Below, piece after piece: positions 21,420-34,464 of a DNA stretch of 64,000 nt. The translations under genes and the position numbers were made by a program. The first letter of the stretch is position 1; each line of letters opens with the position of its first letter. The notes under the pieces are model-generated. The model was given only the letters and a program-made list of their open reading frames with translations. It ran no database searches and was not told the origin of the DNA. The stretch comes from Zea mays (taxonomy: Eukaryota; Streptophyta; Magnoliopsida; Poales; Poaceae), in NCBI RefSeq assembly GCF_902167145.1, contig NC_050099.1, forward strand, positions 8,012,434 to 8,076,433, written 5' to 3'.

Positions 21420-22500
21420 CTTGGAAGAGCAGGGACATTCGGCAGCGATACATTACAAGCCTGTCATCAAAATATTTTCATCGCTAGTGCTACTACTTCT
21501 AAAGTTTGGATATGTCAGCGGCTCTATCCTTAACTAAGATACCTTTTGCTGAATGTTTGGCATACAGGAGTGAAACAATAGACTGTGTGCAGGCTTGAGT
21601 GGGACTGTCCGTGTTTTTTTTTCCGAGCAAACTAGCTCCCACAACCTGGCTTTGTGAGAAGATAGCAGAGAAAAACACAAGTTTCATTAACTTAAATATA
21701 AAAAACGAAGCAGATCTTGGAGAAAAAGAAAAATTAATGCAACATGTCTCGACCAACACTTACAATGGGACGGTGTGCTATGCAGATGTTCAAAACATTA
21801 ATTTGGGGCTTGATTCAGACGTCCAGTGAGTAGTCACGTAAAGGAGATCAGATCAGATAACACCGTAATAATTTGTGAAGAGACAACACTGATTTATTTA
21901 CATCTAGTAGGAACCAGACAGGTGTAATTAACGGTAACGCATACCCCTCTGGTAACTGGTTTGCGTGCCAACCAAACTGTATCTAATCAGTGTTGTCGAA
22001 AATCATGGTGCACATTCTGCCACCTAATCCATAATTGCAACAATCAAAATCCCAATCTAATAGCATTGTAGACAGCACAAATCTGCGTGGCAGTGAAGCC
22101 TCTCCTCCCCTCCGCTTCCACCTGCCTCCGCGCTCATGCGCGTGATGATGTTTTTTTTTTACTTTGGCTCGCTAAGACTGTCCTAATAGAGCGTGTAAAA
22201 TAGGAGATATAAAACTATAGAAAATATTATTTAACATTATTTGTAGAAGACAGAAGTTTGAAATAGAGGATGATATGATCTGCTGGGGTTTTAGTCACTA
22301 GATAGAAAGAGAGAGCTAGAGATATAGATATAGATTTGATAATCGACTTAATTATTTAACCGCCGCCAGCAGAGTACGTGATTTTTTTTAAATGTGTAGC
22401 TAGACGTGGGGAAAAGAATATAGAAGGTGCTTTCTTTAAAAAAAATACGTTAGCTAAAGATTGTTGGACTGAGATTTGTTCCCCACGCTAAAAATACAAA
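21420..22500. other. Upstream intergenic region of the DUF7054 gene
   Basis: A minus-strand frame at 21499-21759 has no recognised family. Poly-T tracts occur at about 21617 and 22151. No bounded element was identified. Confidence 0.4.
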
Positions 22501-22984
22501 AGGAAAAAAAAAAATACAGCGGCAGCATCCCGTACTTCAGGCATCTCACTGCCCCCTTTTCGTCATTTTTCCATACCGAACCACGCTTTGATTTGCATCC
22601 GACGTCGTCTCTCTCCACTGTCCAGCAGTTTCCTCCCCAGGCAGCCCCCTGCTTTTGCTGCATCTGCTCTTGGTCCATGGACTCAGCCTCACTGACAGCC
22701 GCACCGGAAGAAGCGTGCGTACGCGTGGCCTGCACTGCAACCATTCCACATGCTTCCAACTCCTGGACGAAGCTTCCTCTTCCCCTCTGTTGCGTCAACC
22801 ACAAAGGACATCGCCGTAACGTCAAAGTCCAAGCAAACCTTTTTTTTTTATTTGCACCGACCGACCGACCGACGACACCGCCAGGTCCGCCACCACCACC
22901 GGTACAAGGCACGCACTCCCAGAAATCGCGACACGTCGAACCACGCACGACGCACGCACGCACGCAGACGCAGGCGAAGACGGC

Positions 22985-25235
22985 ATGCGCGCCCTGATGC
23001 CGGAGCAGAGGAAGGGTCGGTCGCGGCTCGCCGCCGTCCGGGTGGGGCGGTCGCCGGCGGCGGCGTCGCCGTCCCGCCGCCGCCGCAAGAGCGGGAGCGG
23101 CTCGACGGCGGCGCGCCCGGTGCCGACGCCGGGCCCGTCGCGGTCGCGGACGCGGACGCGGCGGGAGGGGAAGAGGCGGGCGCTCGCGCGCTCCGCGTCC
23201 GAGCCGCTGCTCTGGTTCGGCGACGCGCGGGTCCACGACGTGCCGCCGCACGGGCCCGGGCTCGGGCTCGGGCTCGATTGCCCGCCGTCCCCTCCGCCGC
23301 CGCCGCTCGAGCGTCCGCACACTTGCTTCGACGTCTTTGCCCCGGAGTTCGGCCGCTCCCCCTCCTACGCCTCCCTCACCAGTCCCTGCCCCCGGGAGGT
23401 ACGGTACGGCCCGGCCCCGCCGGCGAGCTAACCGAAGCCCGGAGTTAGGCAATTTGCGAGGTTTATTCACGGGTGGGAGTGGTTTGGCTGGCGCGGTGTG
23501 CAGGAGGCGAAGGTGGTGGTGAGCGTGACGGTTGAGGGCAGCGTCGGCCCGGTGAAGGCCATGGTCAGGCTGGGCGCCAGCGTCGGGGAGGCCATTGCTG
23601 CCGTGGTCGAGAGGTACGCCAGGGAGGGGAGAAGCCCGCGCCTGGACCCGGCCGCAGCCGAGAGCTTCCAACTTCACCACTCCCACTTCAGCCTTGAGAG
23701 TAAGCCACCACCATTACGCTTGATTTTAGTAAGAAGTGTCATACGAACGTTTCGGTGCTTGTGCTTGTATTTTGGATGTTAGCGTGCGATAGGAACCATT
23801 CTGGCTTGATCAAATTGGCGAACCATTCCGGATTTCTCGAAATCGAACTGCAGAGTAAGGCAACCTTAGCTTACTGTTTTCCTGTGATCCACGTTTAGTT
23901 ATTCTTCATGTCGTTTTGACTCAGAAACCATTCCCGAAAGGCCGAAATGGAATTGCTATTTGTCCAGTGGGTTGATTTGTATTTTAACTACTGTCTGGCT
24001 GATTATTTGTGAGACAACTGCAGTTTTAACTACTGTCATAGCTAAAATGAGCTCTGTTGTCAATGACACATCACATCAATGAGACCATAGACATCTAACA
24101 TTTTTTTTTGCTACTATACATATAGAGACATAGGTTGGAAAATTTTCTGGCTGTCGTTCTCCTGATTCGGTCCTCCAATTATATAGAGCTAGGCGGCTAG
24201 GCCCGATGCTTTGGTCGGCAGGATATAACATAAAATATATAATAATGTACTTATCGCGTCAGAAAATTGTGTGGATGCCAACGTCAGTGCATCTTTATGG
24301 TGCCATATAATTACATAGATTTTAAAAACCCTGCCCACCGACGTACACAGTTTAAAATATTTGGATTCACTGCTTGATTATGAAATCAATAATAATAATA
24401 ATCATCATCTATTTCTGCGCCCAGGGTCAGCCATAGCCTATTGGGAACCTTGAGTCAAGTGTGACTGTCAGGATGAGGCTACTAGAAAACATATGGTGGA
24501 TAGCTTTTGTGTTGACTAACTTCTTGTTTGTCATAAGTGCCACGGCAAGATGGTACATTAAAGCATAAACAACACACACTTCTCTTCGTGTTAGTTGGGC
24601 CTCTGAGAGCTGTTTATTACAGTTATAACTGTTATATACTCTGGTCAGAAACAAGTCATTTAATTGTTTCTGATCTGAGGGATTACCTATGTAACTCTGG
24701 TCAGAAACAAGTCATTTAATTGTTTCATCCAATAACCAGTTGGCTTCTATATATCAGCTTAAAATTCGAGAGCGCAATACGAATTTGGACCCATTCTCGT
24801 TTTTTTTGTATAACACATTACATACTGGATTATGTGTTCATTACCTGCTGAAGCTCTTTGAGCATGAGAGTGACAGATTTTATGGAAATTGAGTCATCCT
24901 ACCCTAAGACAGGACAAGAGTAACCATCCTGACCATTTTTTACCCTCACAGGTCTGAACAAGAAGGACAGAATCGGAGACGTGGGAGGTAGGAACTTCTA
25001 CCTGCACAAGAACGATTCAAGCAACGACGGGCTCTACCTCCAGGGCCAGGAGGAGCCCGGTGCAGATCCAAGTGGTGGTGACATCAGCCGGCACTCCTCC
25101 TCAGGAGTAGGACAAGCATCTGGTGGCGCTACAAGTCAGCACCAGGTCCTCACCATCGTCATCAGCAAGCTGGATAAGATTGGGCGGCGGACGAGGCGGA
25201 TCTGGAGGTTCATCACCTGCAACAACTGCGCATGA
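22985..25235 (+). CDS. DUF7054 (At4g22758-like) protein
   Basis: Three exons: 22985-23398, 23504-23699 and 24952-25235, with donors GAG|GTACGG and GAGA|GTAAGC and acceptors TGCAG and CACAG. They total 894 nt and encode 297 aa. A second Met at 22997 (MPEQRKGRSRLAAVRVGR) may be the true start, giving 293 aa. The N-terminal 138 residues are basic and Pro/Ser-rich, probably disordered. Exon 2 encodes EAKVVVSVTVEGSVGPVKAM, LGASVGEAIAAVVERYAREG and FQLHHSHFSLES. Exon 3 continues LNKKDRIGDVGGRNFYLHKN. This block matches the ubiquitin-like DUF7054 domain of plant proteins such as Arabidopsis At4g22758; no biochemical role is established to my knowledge. The C-terminus is a basic tail (RRTRRIWRFITCNNCA). 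All exons are open, so the gene looks functional. Confidence 0.85.
24636..24727. repeat. Intronic 33-bp direct repeat
   Basis: ACTCTGGTCAGAAACAAGTC plus ATTTAATTGTTTC occurs twice, starting near 24638 and 24693, in intron 2 of the DUF7054 gene. Confidence 0.8.
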
Positions 25236-25850
25236 CGCAGCACAATGCACAAAGCATCTGCTGCACAACAGTGCAGGCAAGAGGTAGTTAGCTAATTAAC
25301 CAGTGAAAGGCTTGGCATGGATTCTGGTTAACCAGTGTGTGGTGTGGTGTGGTGTGTAATCCTAATTCCTAGCAGCAGTTAACCAGTGTACATGCCATTG
25401 TGGTTGTGGTTAAACCACAAGAAGAGCCAGTGGGGAAGGGGATAGCCCCACTAAGCAGAGTCATGGGCACCTATCGCCGATTTATTAAGATATGTGTCCA
25501 TGCGCATGTATAAAATTCAAAAGTTGTAGCTCGAAAGAAAAATTACAGCTCTCTCTCTCTCTCTCTCTCTCTCTATACCGTGGTCGGTGCTGCAGTGTGT
25601 CGTTGTCTGTCGTCTCTGCCCAGCTGGGACTGGTTTTACATGAAAACCTTGAAAACTTGTAAGGCTTCGATTTTCAACTGTTCCTGTGTACCAATTGACC
25701 TGGGACGTCTATGCTCCACCTCCTATGGCCATGATGAATGATGTGTAGTAGCCCTAGATACAAAAATTAATTGGAATCAAATGCAAATATAGGAATGTGA
25801 ACTCTTGTTGGGATGCCCATCTAAACTTTGGCGACAATGAAGGTCAACGC
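25236..25850. other. 3' region of the DUF7054 gene
   Basis: Contains a GTGTGGTGTGGTGTGGTGTG tract (about 25337-25356) and a (CT)n microsatellite at about 25550-25574. No further gene was seen. Confidence 0.5.
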
Positions 25851-26300
25851 AACAAGAATTCAGGGAATTCCTGTCAGCCAAAAACCGACAAGAATTAAGT
25901 TGTTACCGACGAGAATTAGTTATTCCTGTTGATATACAGTTAATTACAGTCGGTACTTCGTCGACGCGGGGTTAACTACTAGAGATTAATTAATTCTCGC
26001 CGGCTTACTGTAGCCAATGGGAATTAACCACGACACGTATTAACTCCTGTCGGCCCACCCCTGGTCGACAACAATAAGTAATCCCCGTCGACCACTCCCT
26101 AGCTGACAACAATTAATGCCATTATCCCTATCGTCTGACATGACCGACTGAAGTTATCTCGGGCACAGTAACTCCTGTTGGCTATGGTCATGCTGACGAG
26201 GATTAACCTCGGCCATCCCAAGATTGTCCATAAAAGGGACAATTTCAGACCACCACGTATCACATGGGCGATGTAGGTGATGCCTAGCGGTCCAAAATAG
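25850..26300. repeat. Clustered TAACTCCTGTCGGC motifs
   Basis: Variants of TAA(C/T)TCCTGTCGGC, on both strands, recur about every 30-60 bp: for example GGAATTCCTGTCAGCC near 25863, TAACTCCTGTCGGC near 26039, TAATCCCCGTCGAC near 26078 and TAACTCCTGTTGGC near 26168. Dense short motifs in both orientations are typical of CACTA-element subterminal regions. No CACTA terminus was found, so the assignment is tentative. The same motif occurs at 32386-32402 and 36318-36352. Confidence 0.5.
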
Positions 26301-26358
26301 GTAACACATAGTTTTCAAAACCCTAACTATGTAATGGTCCGATTAAAGTAAGTAGTAA

Positions 26359-29100
<2,742 letters not shown>

Positions 29101-29134
<34 letters not shown>
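29101..29134. repeat. (TA)n microsatellite
   Basis: A TA run between the Helitron 5' border and the TIR element that starts near 29143. Confidence 0.85.
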
Positions 29135-29137
<3 letters not shown>

Positions 29138-29651
29138 TTTAGAGCCCTGGGCTCTCTCTAACTAATGGAAGCCCCGACCAGGTGCGCTGACTGCACCGTA
29201 TCGACCAGGCGCGTACGCTTTTTTGGCTGACTGTGCCACCTAGTTACGTCAATTATAACTACGCGTTATGCTCAATCTTATTACGTTTTACACACTTTTG
29301 GTGTGCGCATGTTTCGCGGCATCCGGGCTCACGAAAAGATCGTGTCCCCGCAATCTGGGCAGCTTACGTCTATCGGGCCCACGAATCAAGGAACTGAGCA
29401 CTCATTTTTTCAGCTCATCTCTCCCGTAACTCTCGCGGCGGCCGAACCCTAGCGTCTGCGTCCTTGCCCAGCCGCCGGCCACCACCTCCATCCTCGCTCA
29501 GATCCGTCTGCGTCCTCGCCCCCTCTGAACTCGCCCAGCCGCCGGGCACCGGTGATGCGTCCGCGTCCTTGCCCCCTCCGGGCTTGCCCAGCCGCCGACA
29601 ACCAGCGATCCATCCACGCCCTCGCCCGCTCCGGACCATGCCCGCGCCGCC

Positions 29652-29783
29652 TTCGCGCCCTACGAACTTCCTGTCACGGGCCCGTACACCGTTTCTGTCT
29701 TCCTCGAGAAGGGCTTCCTCTCCATCCCCGGGTTCATCCTCGCCGGCGACAACCTCATCGCCAAGTGCCCCTCCTGGTTCTGG
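29652..29783 (+). pseudogene. ATG3-like autophagy E2 exon fragment
   Basis: The frame starting TTC at 29652 reads FAPYELPVTGPYTVSVFLEK, then GFLSIPGFILAGDNLIAKCP and SWFW. This matches the N-terminus of ATG3, the E2-like enzyme that conjugates ATG8 to phosphatidylethanolamine (family pattern VTGPRTVSAFLEKGVLSV.EF.LAGDNLVSKCPTWSW). It ends where an intron would be expected. The GC-rich, Pro-rich sequence upstream (29440-29650) could be leader or another captured piece. Only this exon part is present, and the E2 catalytic domain is absent. It lies in the TIR element. Confidence 0.72.
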
Positions 29784-31149
29784 TGCATTCTTTACTCATA
29801 TCGCCCTGCTCTTGTGATTTTTATTCCTAAATACGTCTTTTATGCTAATTTGAATGTGTTATTATGCTCAATTACCAGATCTCGTGTACGCTCCGCATTA
29901 TAAACACGTAGACCACCAGTTCTATATCATTTTTATGTTCTTTTGGTAAATACGTAGATCCAAGTTATATTTCCCCTAAATAAACTGGACAAACCTAGGA
30001 GCAACTACATGATTTATATAAAAAAGATATAGGCACCCCAATTCTGTATCGGCTATAACTCCGATTTGGGTAGTCTGTGTGTACATCCACACTTTCAATC
30101 AGCTCAGTTGTCGCGACCCTCTATCAGTTATGATAATGTGTTTTGAAGATGCTTGAATGGTTTCTTGGTTTTCTAGAATCGGAATAATTGTTCAAACTTT
30201 TATTAGCATGGTGTAACCTAATTTGATCAATTTTGAGGAATTATTGCCTCTCCTAATAGACTTTTGCATCTTTCATGTATGTGTACAGGTTCAATTATCA
30301 ATACTATTTTTAGTTGTGATCGTCAGTGTCGTATGCTATAGTAGATAGACTTTTATCAATTACTACTATTTATGATCACTGCCTGATTCTAATTTTCTAA
30401 ACATTTCTTTGCTGGAATTTGAGAGGGCCTTCATTGATTTCTATAACTCAATATTGCATAAAAATGAAACCGTTTTTCAAGTAATTGGATGGAGAGGGGC
30501 TTATAGCCATATGCATCTGTTTGTTTGCATAGTCTAAAACTGAAGTGAACTTAGGTAAGCAGGAGATTCAGTGTAGCATGGCTTTAGATTAAGGATTCAG
30601 ATGAAAAGAGAGCTGAGTTTTAATGTAGCAGGGTGTGTATATTTGCACCTTTTCGTCGTAATCTGATCTTCTAACTCAAGAGATTTTTCTTTTGGTAATC
30701 TGATCTTCTAACTCAAGTGTGCATTCAGTTTAGACTGTAGGTTATGTTAGTCATAACAAGCTAGAAAAGATGATCATATTAACAAGGAAAGATCATATTA
30801 ACAGTTCATGTTACGTTTGCAGATATGGACCTCGATGGTTTTCTCCACATTAGGAAAGCTGGAAGAGCCTTTTGAACTCACTTTTTTGCTAACAATGGTG
30901 TTACGGTGGAACATAGTTTTGCGTGTATGTACCAACAACTAAAATGTAAACACGACATTATCATAGTTGAGTACAGGAATAATTATCTCTTATATCTTAT
31001 TGTAAAATCTAAAACAGTTCTCCTGTAGATGGTTAGCTTGCATTTTACGCCACAATTACCTCAGATCACTTCTTGTTGTATTTACTCCAATTTACGATAT
31101 TCCTTGATGCATTTGATGACAACCTCGTGCGCAGAGAGATATATTCGGT

Positions 31150-31870
31150 CTACATTCGTTATTATGAAACAGATGAATGATTTACGCTAAAATTCGTACT
31201 CATTTACGTTGTTTTGGTTCATGTTTTACACATAAATCCGTCCGAGCCAAAACCCGCGTACGTCCGGTGATGCGTGATTTTCGCGCCGTAAATTTCGGCT
31301 CCATTCGCCATTACGAAACAGATATACGATTTACGCTAACATTCGTACTAATTTACGATGTTTAGGTTCACGTTTACGCTAAAATCCATTCGAGCCAGAA
31401 CCTGCGCACTCGGCCGCACATAATTTTCACGCCGTAATCTTGGGACCTATTTGTTGTTACGAAACAGATAAATGATTTACGCTAAATTTCGTATTAATTT
31501 ACGTTGTTTTAGCTCACGTTTCACGCTGGAATCCGCCCGAGCCAGAACCCGTGAACGATCGGCTACACACAATTTTCACGCCGTAATTTTAGGCTTCATT
31601 TACTGTTACAAAACATATATAAGATTTACGCTAAATTCTGTACTCATTTACACTGTTTTAGCTCACGGTTTACGCTGGAATCGGCCCGAGCAAGGACCCG
31701 CGCACGATCGGTTGCACGCGATTTTCACGCCGTAATTTTAGGCCCCGTTTGCTGTTACAAAACAGAAATAGGATTTACGCTAAATTGCGAACTCATTTAC
31801 GCTGTTTTAGCTCACGGTTTACGCTGGAATCCGTCCGAGCCAGAACCAGAACCACATACTGCATGATTTA
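31150..31870. repeat. Tandem array of about 148 bp, five copies
   Basis: GATTTACGCT begins at 31179, 31328, 31474, 31623 and 31772, giving spacings of 149, 146, 149 and 149 bp. Each unit contains several TTTACG motifs, TCCG(T/C)CCGAGCCA and CACGCCGTAATTTTAGG. The array lies near the right end of the TIR element. Frames such as 31472-31735 are by-products of it. Confidence 0.85.
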
Positions 31871-32119
31871 TGCTGTCAAGTACATGTCATTATGCAGTCG
31901 TAAACGCTGTCCACAGTGTCATATTCATTCCACGTGTTTCGGGCGTCAAAAGATTCCTTTATGCATGGTTTACGCATCTTTATCCATATATATATGCATT
32001 CGTATATTGCCTTACGCGCTTATCGTCCTGAATTCCTGGCTGTTGACTGCATGGCTGCGCGGGTGCTGGGTTGACCGCGTCCTGGCTGGGGCTTCCATTA
32101 GTAGGGGAAGCCCAGGGCT

Positions 32120-32733
32120 TCCATTACCTTTTCCCTATATATATATACAACACATTCATCACATTAACATCATATTCATCAATTAATATTTACATAACAT
32201 TACATTCATCAATTAACTATATTTGCAACATCAAATCCATCTAAATCATTAATATTTGCATAACATCAAATTCAACATTTCATATTTACAAAACCAAGTT
32301 AGAAATAACAAGTATTATACATCAAATCATATTACGCCAAATCACACTAACAAATAACAACGTTAAACAAATTGTAATCACATTATAGTTAACTCCTGTC
32401 CGCCATAAACAATCGACGAAAATAAGCATTACCTATGTAACTATCCTAATCGTAAACTATTTGCTTAACAGGTGACAGAGAAGGCACCTGGTCTACGTAG
32501 GGAGGTGATAGAGAGTTGACCCTGGCCGGTGTCGATGGGGATCGGCGAGGGGCACGGGCTAGAGCTGGGGCGGCGAAGGTGGTAGCGCGGAGGCAACCAG
32601 GGCGTGGCGACGTCCGAGGAGAGGTGGTGAGTGGCAGTGTGGAGGCAACCGGGGGCCGGGGCATGGTGACGGTGGTGGCAGCGCGGAGGCAACCAGGGCG
32701 CGACAGCGTCCGAGGAGAGGTGGCGTTCTTTGG
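32120..32733. other. AT-rich then GC-rich flank of the small LTR element
   Basis: 32150-32440 is AT-rich with repeats of CATTCATCAATTAA. 32386-32402 carries the TTAACTCCTGTC(C)GCC motif seen at 25.9-26.2 kb. 32570-32725 is GC-rich with three diverged copies of GCGCGGAGGCAACCAGGGCG plus a CGTCCGAGGAGAGGTGG block. Confidence 0.5.
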
Positions 32734-33074
32734 TGTCAGTACTGATGATATGGAAGATGGTTGTTACTACTCCACCATTGCCACAGGATGCTGCACAAGG
32801 CCAAGCTTCTTGGCGTGAACCTGGCACCAGACTGCGTCGCGTCAACTGTCACCTTAGTGGTCCTGAGGGAGTTTGAGTTTTGGCTGTGTTGGGCCGCTAG
32901 TGATGGGCCATGAATTGTAATCGTGGCTGGTATAACTTGAGGACCAGACAGAGTATGAGGGATATGGAAAAACTGAGAATAGAATTGTCTGTTCCCTACC
33001 TCTTCCCTTCTTCCTTCTGAATCCTCCGTTCTTCCTCCTCCTCTAGATCCTCTTCCCAATATCAGTAGCTAACA
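32734..33074 (+). repeat. 5' LTR of the small retrotransposon
   Basis: 341 bp, TG...CA, matching the copy at 35802-36142 with only a few base differences (for example the base change in CTGCGTCGCGTC versus CTGCGTCGTGTC), which implies a young insertion. Confidence 0.92.
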
Positions 33075-33075
33075 A

Positions 33076-34464
33076 TTGGTATCAGAATCGTTCGATCCTC
33101 GGCTTCAATTTGCCAACGCCATGACTCTCGACGTCAAGCTCATCCTCGACGAGTTCAACAGGAGGTTCGACGAGTGGGAGACTCGCTGGGACCGACGCTT
33201 CTCGTCTGCCGCGTACATCGACCAACCGCCCAGTGTCAACCACCCCTCCGATGCAGCTGCCCGCACGCCGCCCACCCGGGCTGCAGCCGTTGGGGTCGTC
33301 GTCATCGCCGACAACTGGGGCGGATGCTTCGATGACGGCGAGCGGTACTGCGCAGCGCCATCCGTCATCGCCGACGACTGGGGAGGATTATTTGATGGCG
33401 AGGTCGCGACTGTCAACACCGAGTTCGCCGACCACTGGTACGGCCCAACCTCCACCGACCCCGACGCACCGCACGATGCGGACGCCAACAGCTTCTTCAT
33501 CAACACCGGCGAAGGGCCCGTAGAGCCAGTTTTTGGCGATACGGCCGTAGGCGCACTCGGTGACGTGGGCGCTGTCCCAGATCTAGTGGCGGAGGAGGAG
33601 GTACCTGTCGACACGCCCACCAAGTGTTTGATGAGAGTCCTCAATCGCGGCGACTACTACGGCCCAGACGCTTCCTCCGCCGTCGACGCGGCGGTGGTGC
33701 TGCTCGCTGAAGCGGGCTGCACGCTCCTCATCCCGCCGCACCACCCCTCGGTCCCCGCCCCGTGCCTCCTCGAGGGCCTCGCTGCCTTCGCGGCCTCCTT
33801 GCCTGCGCGGCTCCACCAGATGCTTCTCCCGACGGCCCTGCACATGCCGCGCCTCGCTCGTGCACTCCTCTCCTTTCCCGCGCTCCACTGCTCACTCGAG
33901 CACTCACAGAGAAGGTACGAGGTCACCACTGCTCACTCGAGCACTCACAGAGAAGCCTTAGTTGAACAACATCATGTTCAACTATGCTTCTGTACTTGGC
34001 CTGTATTCAGTAGTGCTTGGATTGATGTACAACAAAAATCTCCATGGCCACCACCTACACTAGGCTTTATGCACAGTGATGTTGTTCAATTAAGGCCAAC
34101 GCCATGGCCTCCCTTCAGACTGCATGGTGGGGTTGATTGGATTACTTCTTATGGTGGATATATGCATGCCAATGGTGACAACATTCTACATCAAGAATTG
34201 GGGGTGGTTAATCAATGCTCCTATAATTGGGCTGTTGGGAAATTTCTGGAGTTACTGGATTCTACAAACAACATAACGAAGGTGTGGTGTGGTTTCTCAA
34301 TTGGAATTATGGCAAACTTGAGTATTTTGGTGCAGGATTACCTTGTGGGGCTGCATCACTGCACACTTCTTGGCTCATGCAGCAGAAACCATTCACATCC
34401 CTTCAGCAAATTGAGGAGGGCATTCTGGTTGGAGCATCAATTAACAATGAGGGAAGAAAAATAG
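33076..34464 (+). CDS. ORF1 of the small LTR element (gag-like start)
   Basis: A 462-codon frame opens at the primer-binding site; an internal Met (MTLDVKLILDEFNRRFDEWE) at 33121 is the more natural start. The first 45 residues, a charged helical segment (RRFDEWETRWDRRF), resemble gag N-termini of grass LTR elements. The rest is acidic and Ala/Pro-rich with an internal repeat, VIADNWGGCFDDGE and VIADDWGGLFDGE. There is no zinc knuckle. A 29-bp direct repeat (CACTGCTCACTCGAGCACTC...) occurs at about 33890 and 33928. It overlaps ORF2 by 238 nt in another frame. Whether it is translated is unknown. Confidence 0.45.
   Translation: MVSESFDPRLQFANAMTLDVKLILDEFNRRFDEWETRWDRRFSSAAYIDQPPSVNHPSDAAARTPPTRAAAVGVVVIADNWGGCFDDGERYCAAPSVIADDWGGLFDGEVATVNTEFADHWYGPTSTDPDAPHDADANSFFINTGEGPVEPVFGDTAVGALGDVGAVPDLVAEEEVPVDTPTKCLMRVLNRGDYYGPDASSAVDAAVVLLAEAGCTLLIPPHHPSVPAPCLLEGLAAFAASLPARLHQMLLPTALHMPRLARALLSFPALHCSLEHSQRRYEVTTAHSSTHREALVEQHHVQLCFCTWPVFSSAWIDVQQKSPWPPPTLGFMHSDVVQLRPTPWPPFRLHGGVDWITSYGGYMHANGDNILHQELGVVNQCSYNWAVGKFLELLDSTNNITKVWCGFSIGIMANLSILVQDYLVGLHHCTLLGSCSRNHSHPFSKLRRAFWLEHQLTMREEK

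Larger units (their letters stand above)
29143..32119 (+). mobile_element. TIR DNA transposon (Pack-MULE-like) with captured exon
   Basis: The left end AGCCCTGGGCTCTCTCTAAC, then TAATGGAAGCCCCGACCAGG, is repeated inverted at the right end. There, the reverse complement of 32081-32119 reads AGCCCTGGGCTTCCCCTACT, then AATGGAAGCCCCAGCCAGG. These terminal inverted repeats are about 40 bp with few mismatches. Both sides abut TA-rich tracts (29101-29134 and about 32135-32147), so the duplication is obscured. There is no transposase. Long TIRs with a captured gene piece suggest a Mutator-like Pack-MULE, but the superfamily is not proven. Inside are an ATG3-like exon fragment and a 148-bp tandem array; 29830-31150 is AT-rich with no recognised gene. 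Confidence 0.65.

Noticed and set aside
22750..23448. 232-codon plus-strand frame overlapping DUF7054 exon 1
   Set aside because: Wrong register, with no similarity, and crossing the first splice donor; the 22985 frame joins to the conserved domain.
22454..23686. Long minus-strand frame of 410 codons
   Set aside because: It is antisense to exons 1 and 2 of the DUF7054 gene. The plus strand has family similarity and working splice sites; the Arg/Pro/Gly-rich minus frame reflects GC-rich coding DNA.
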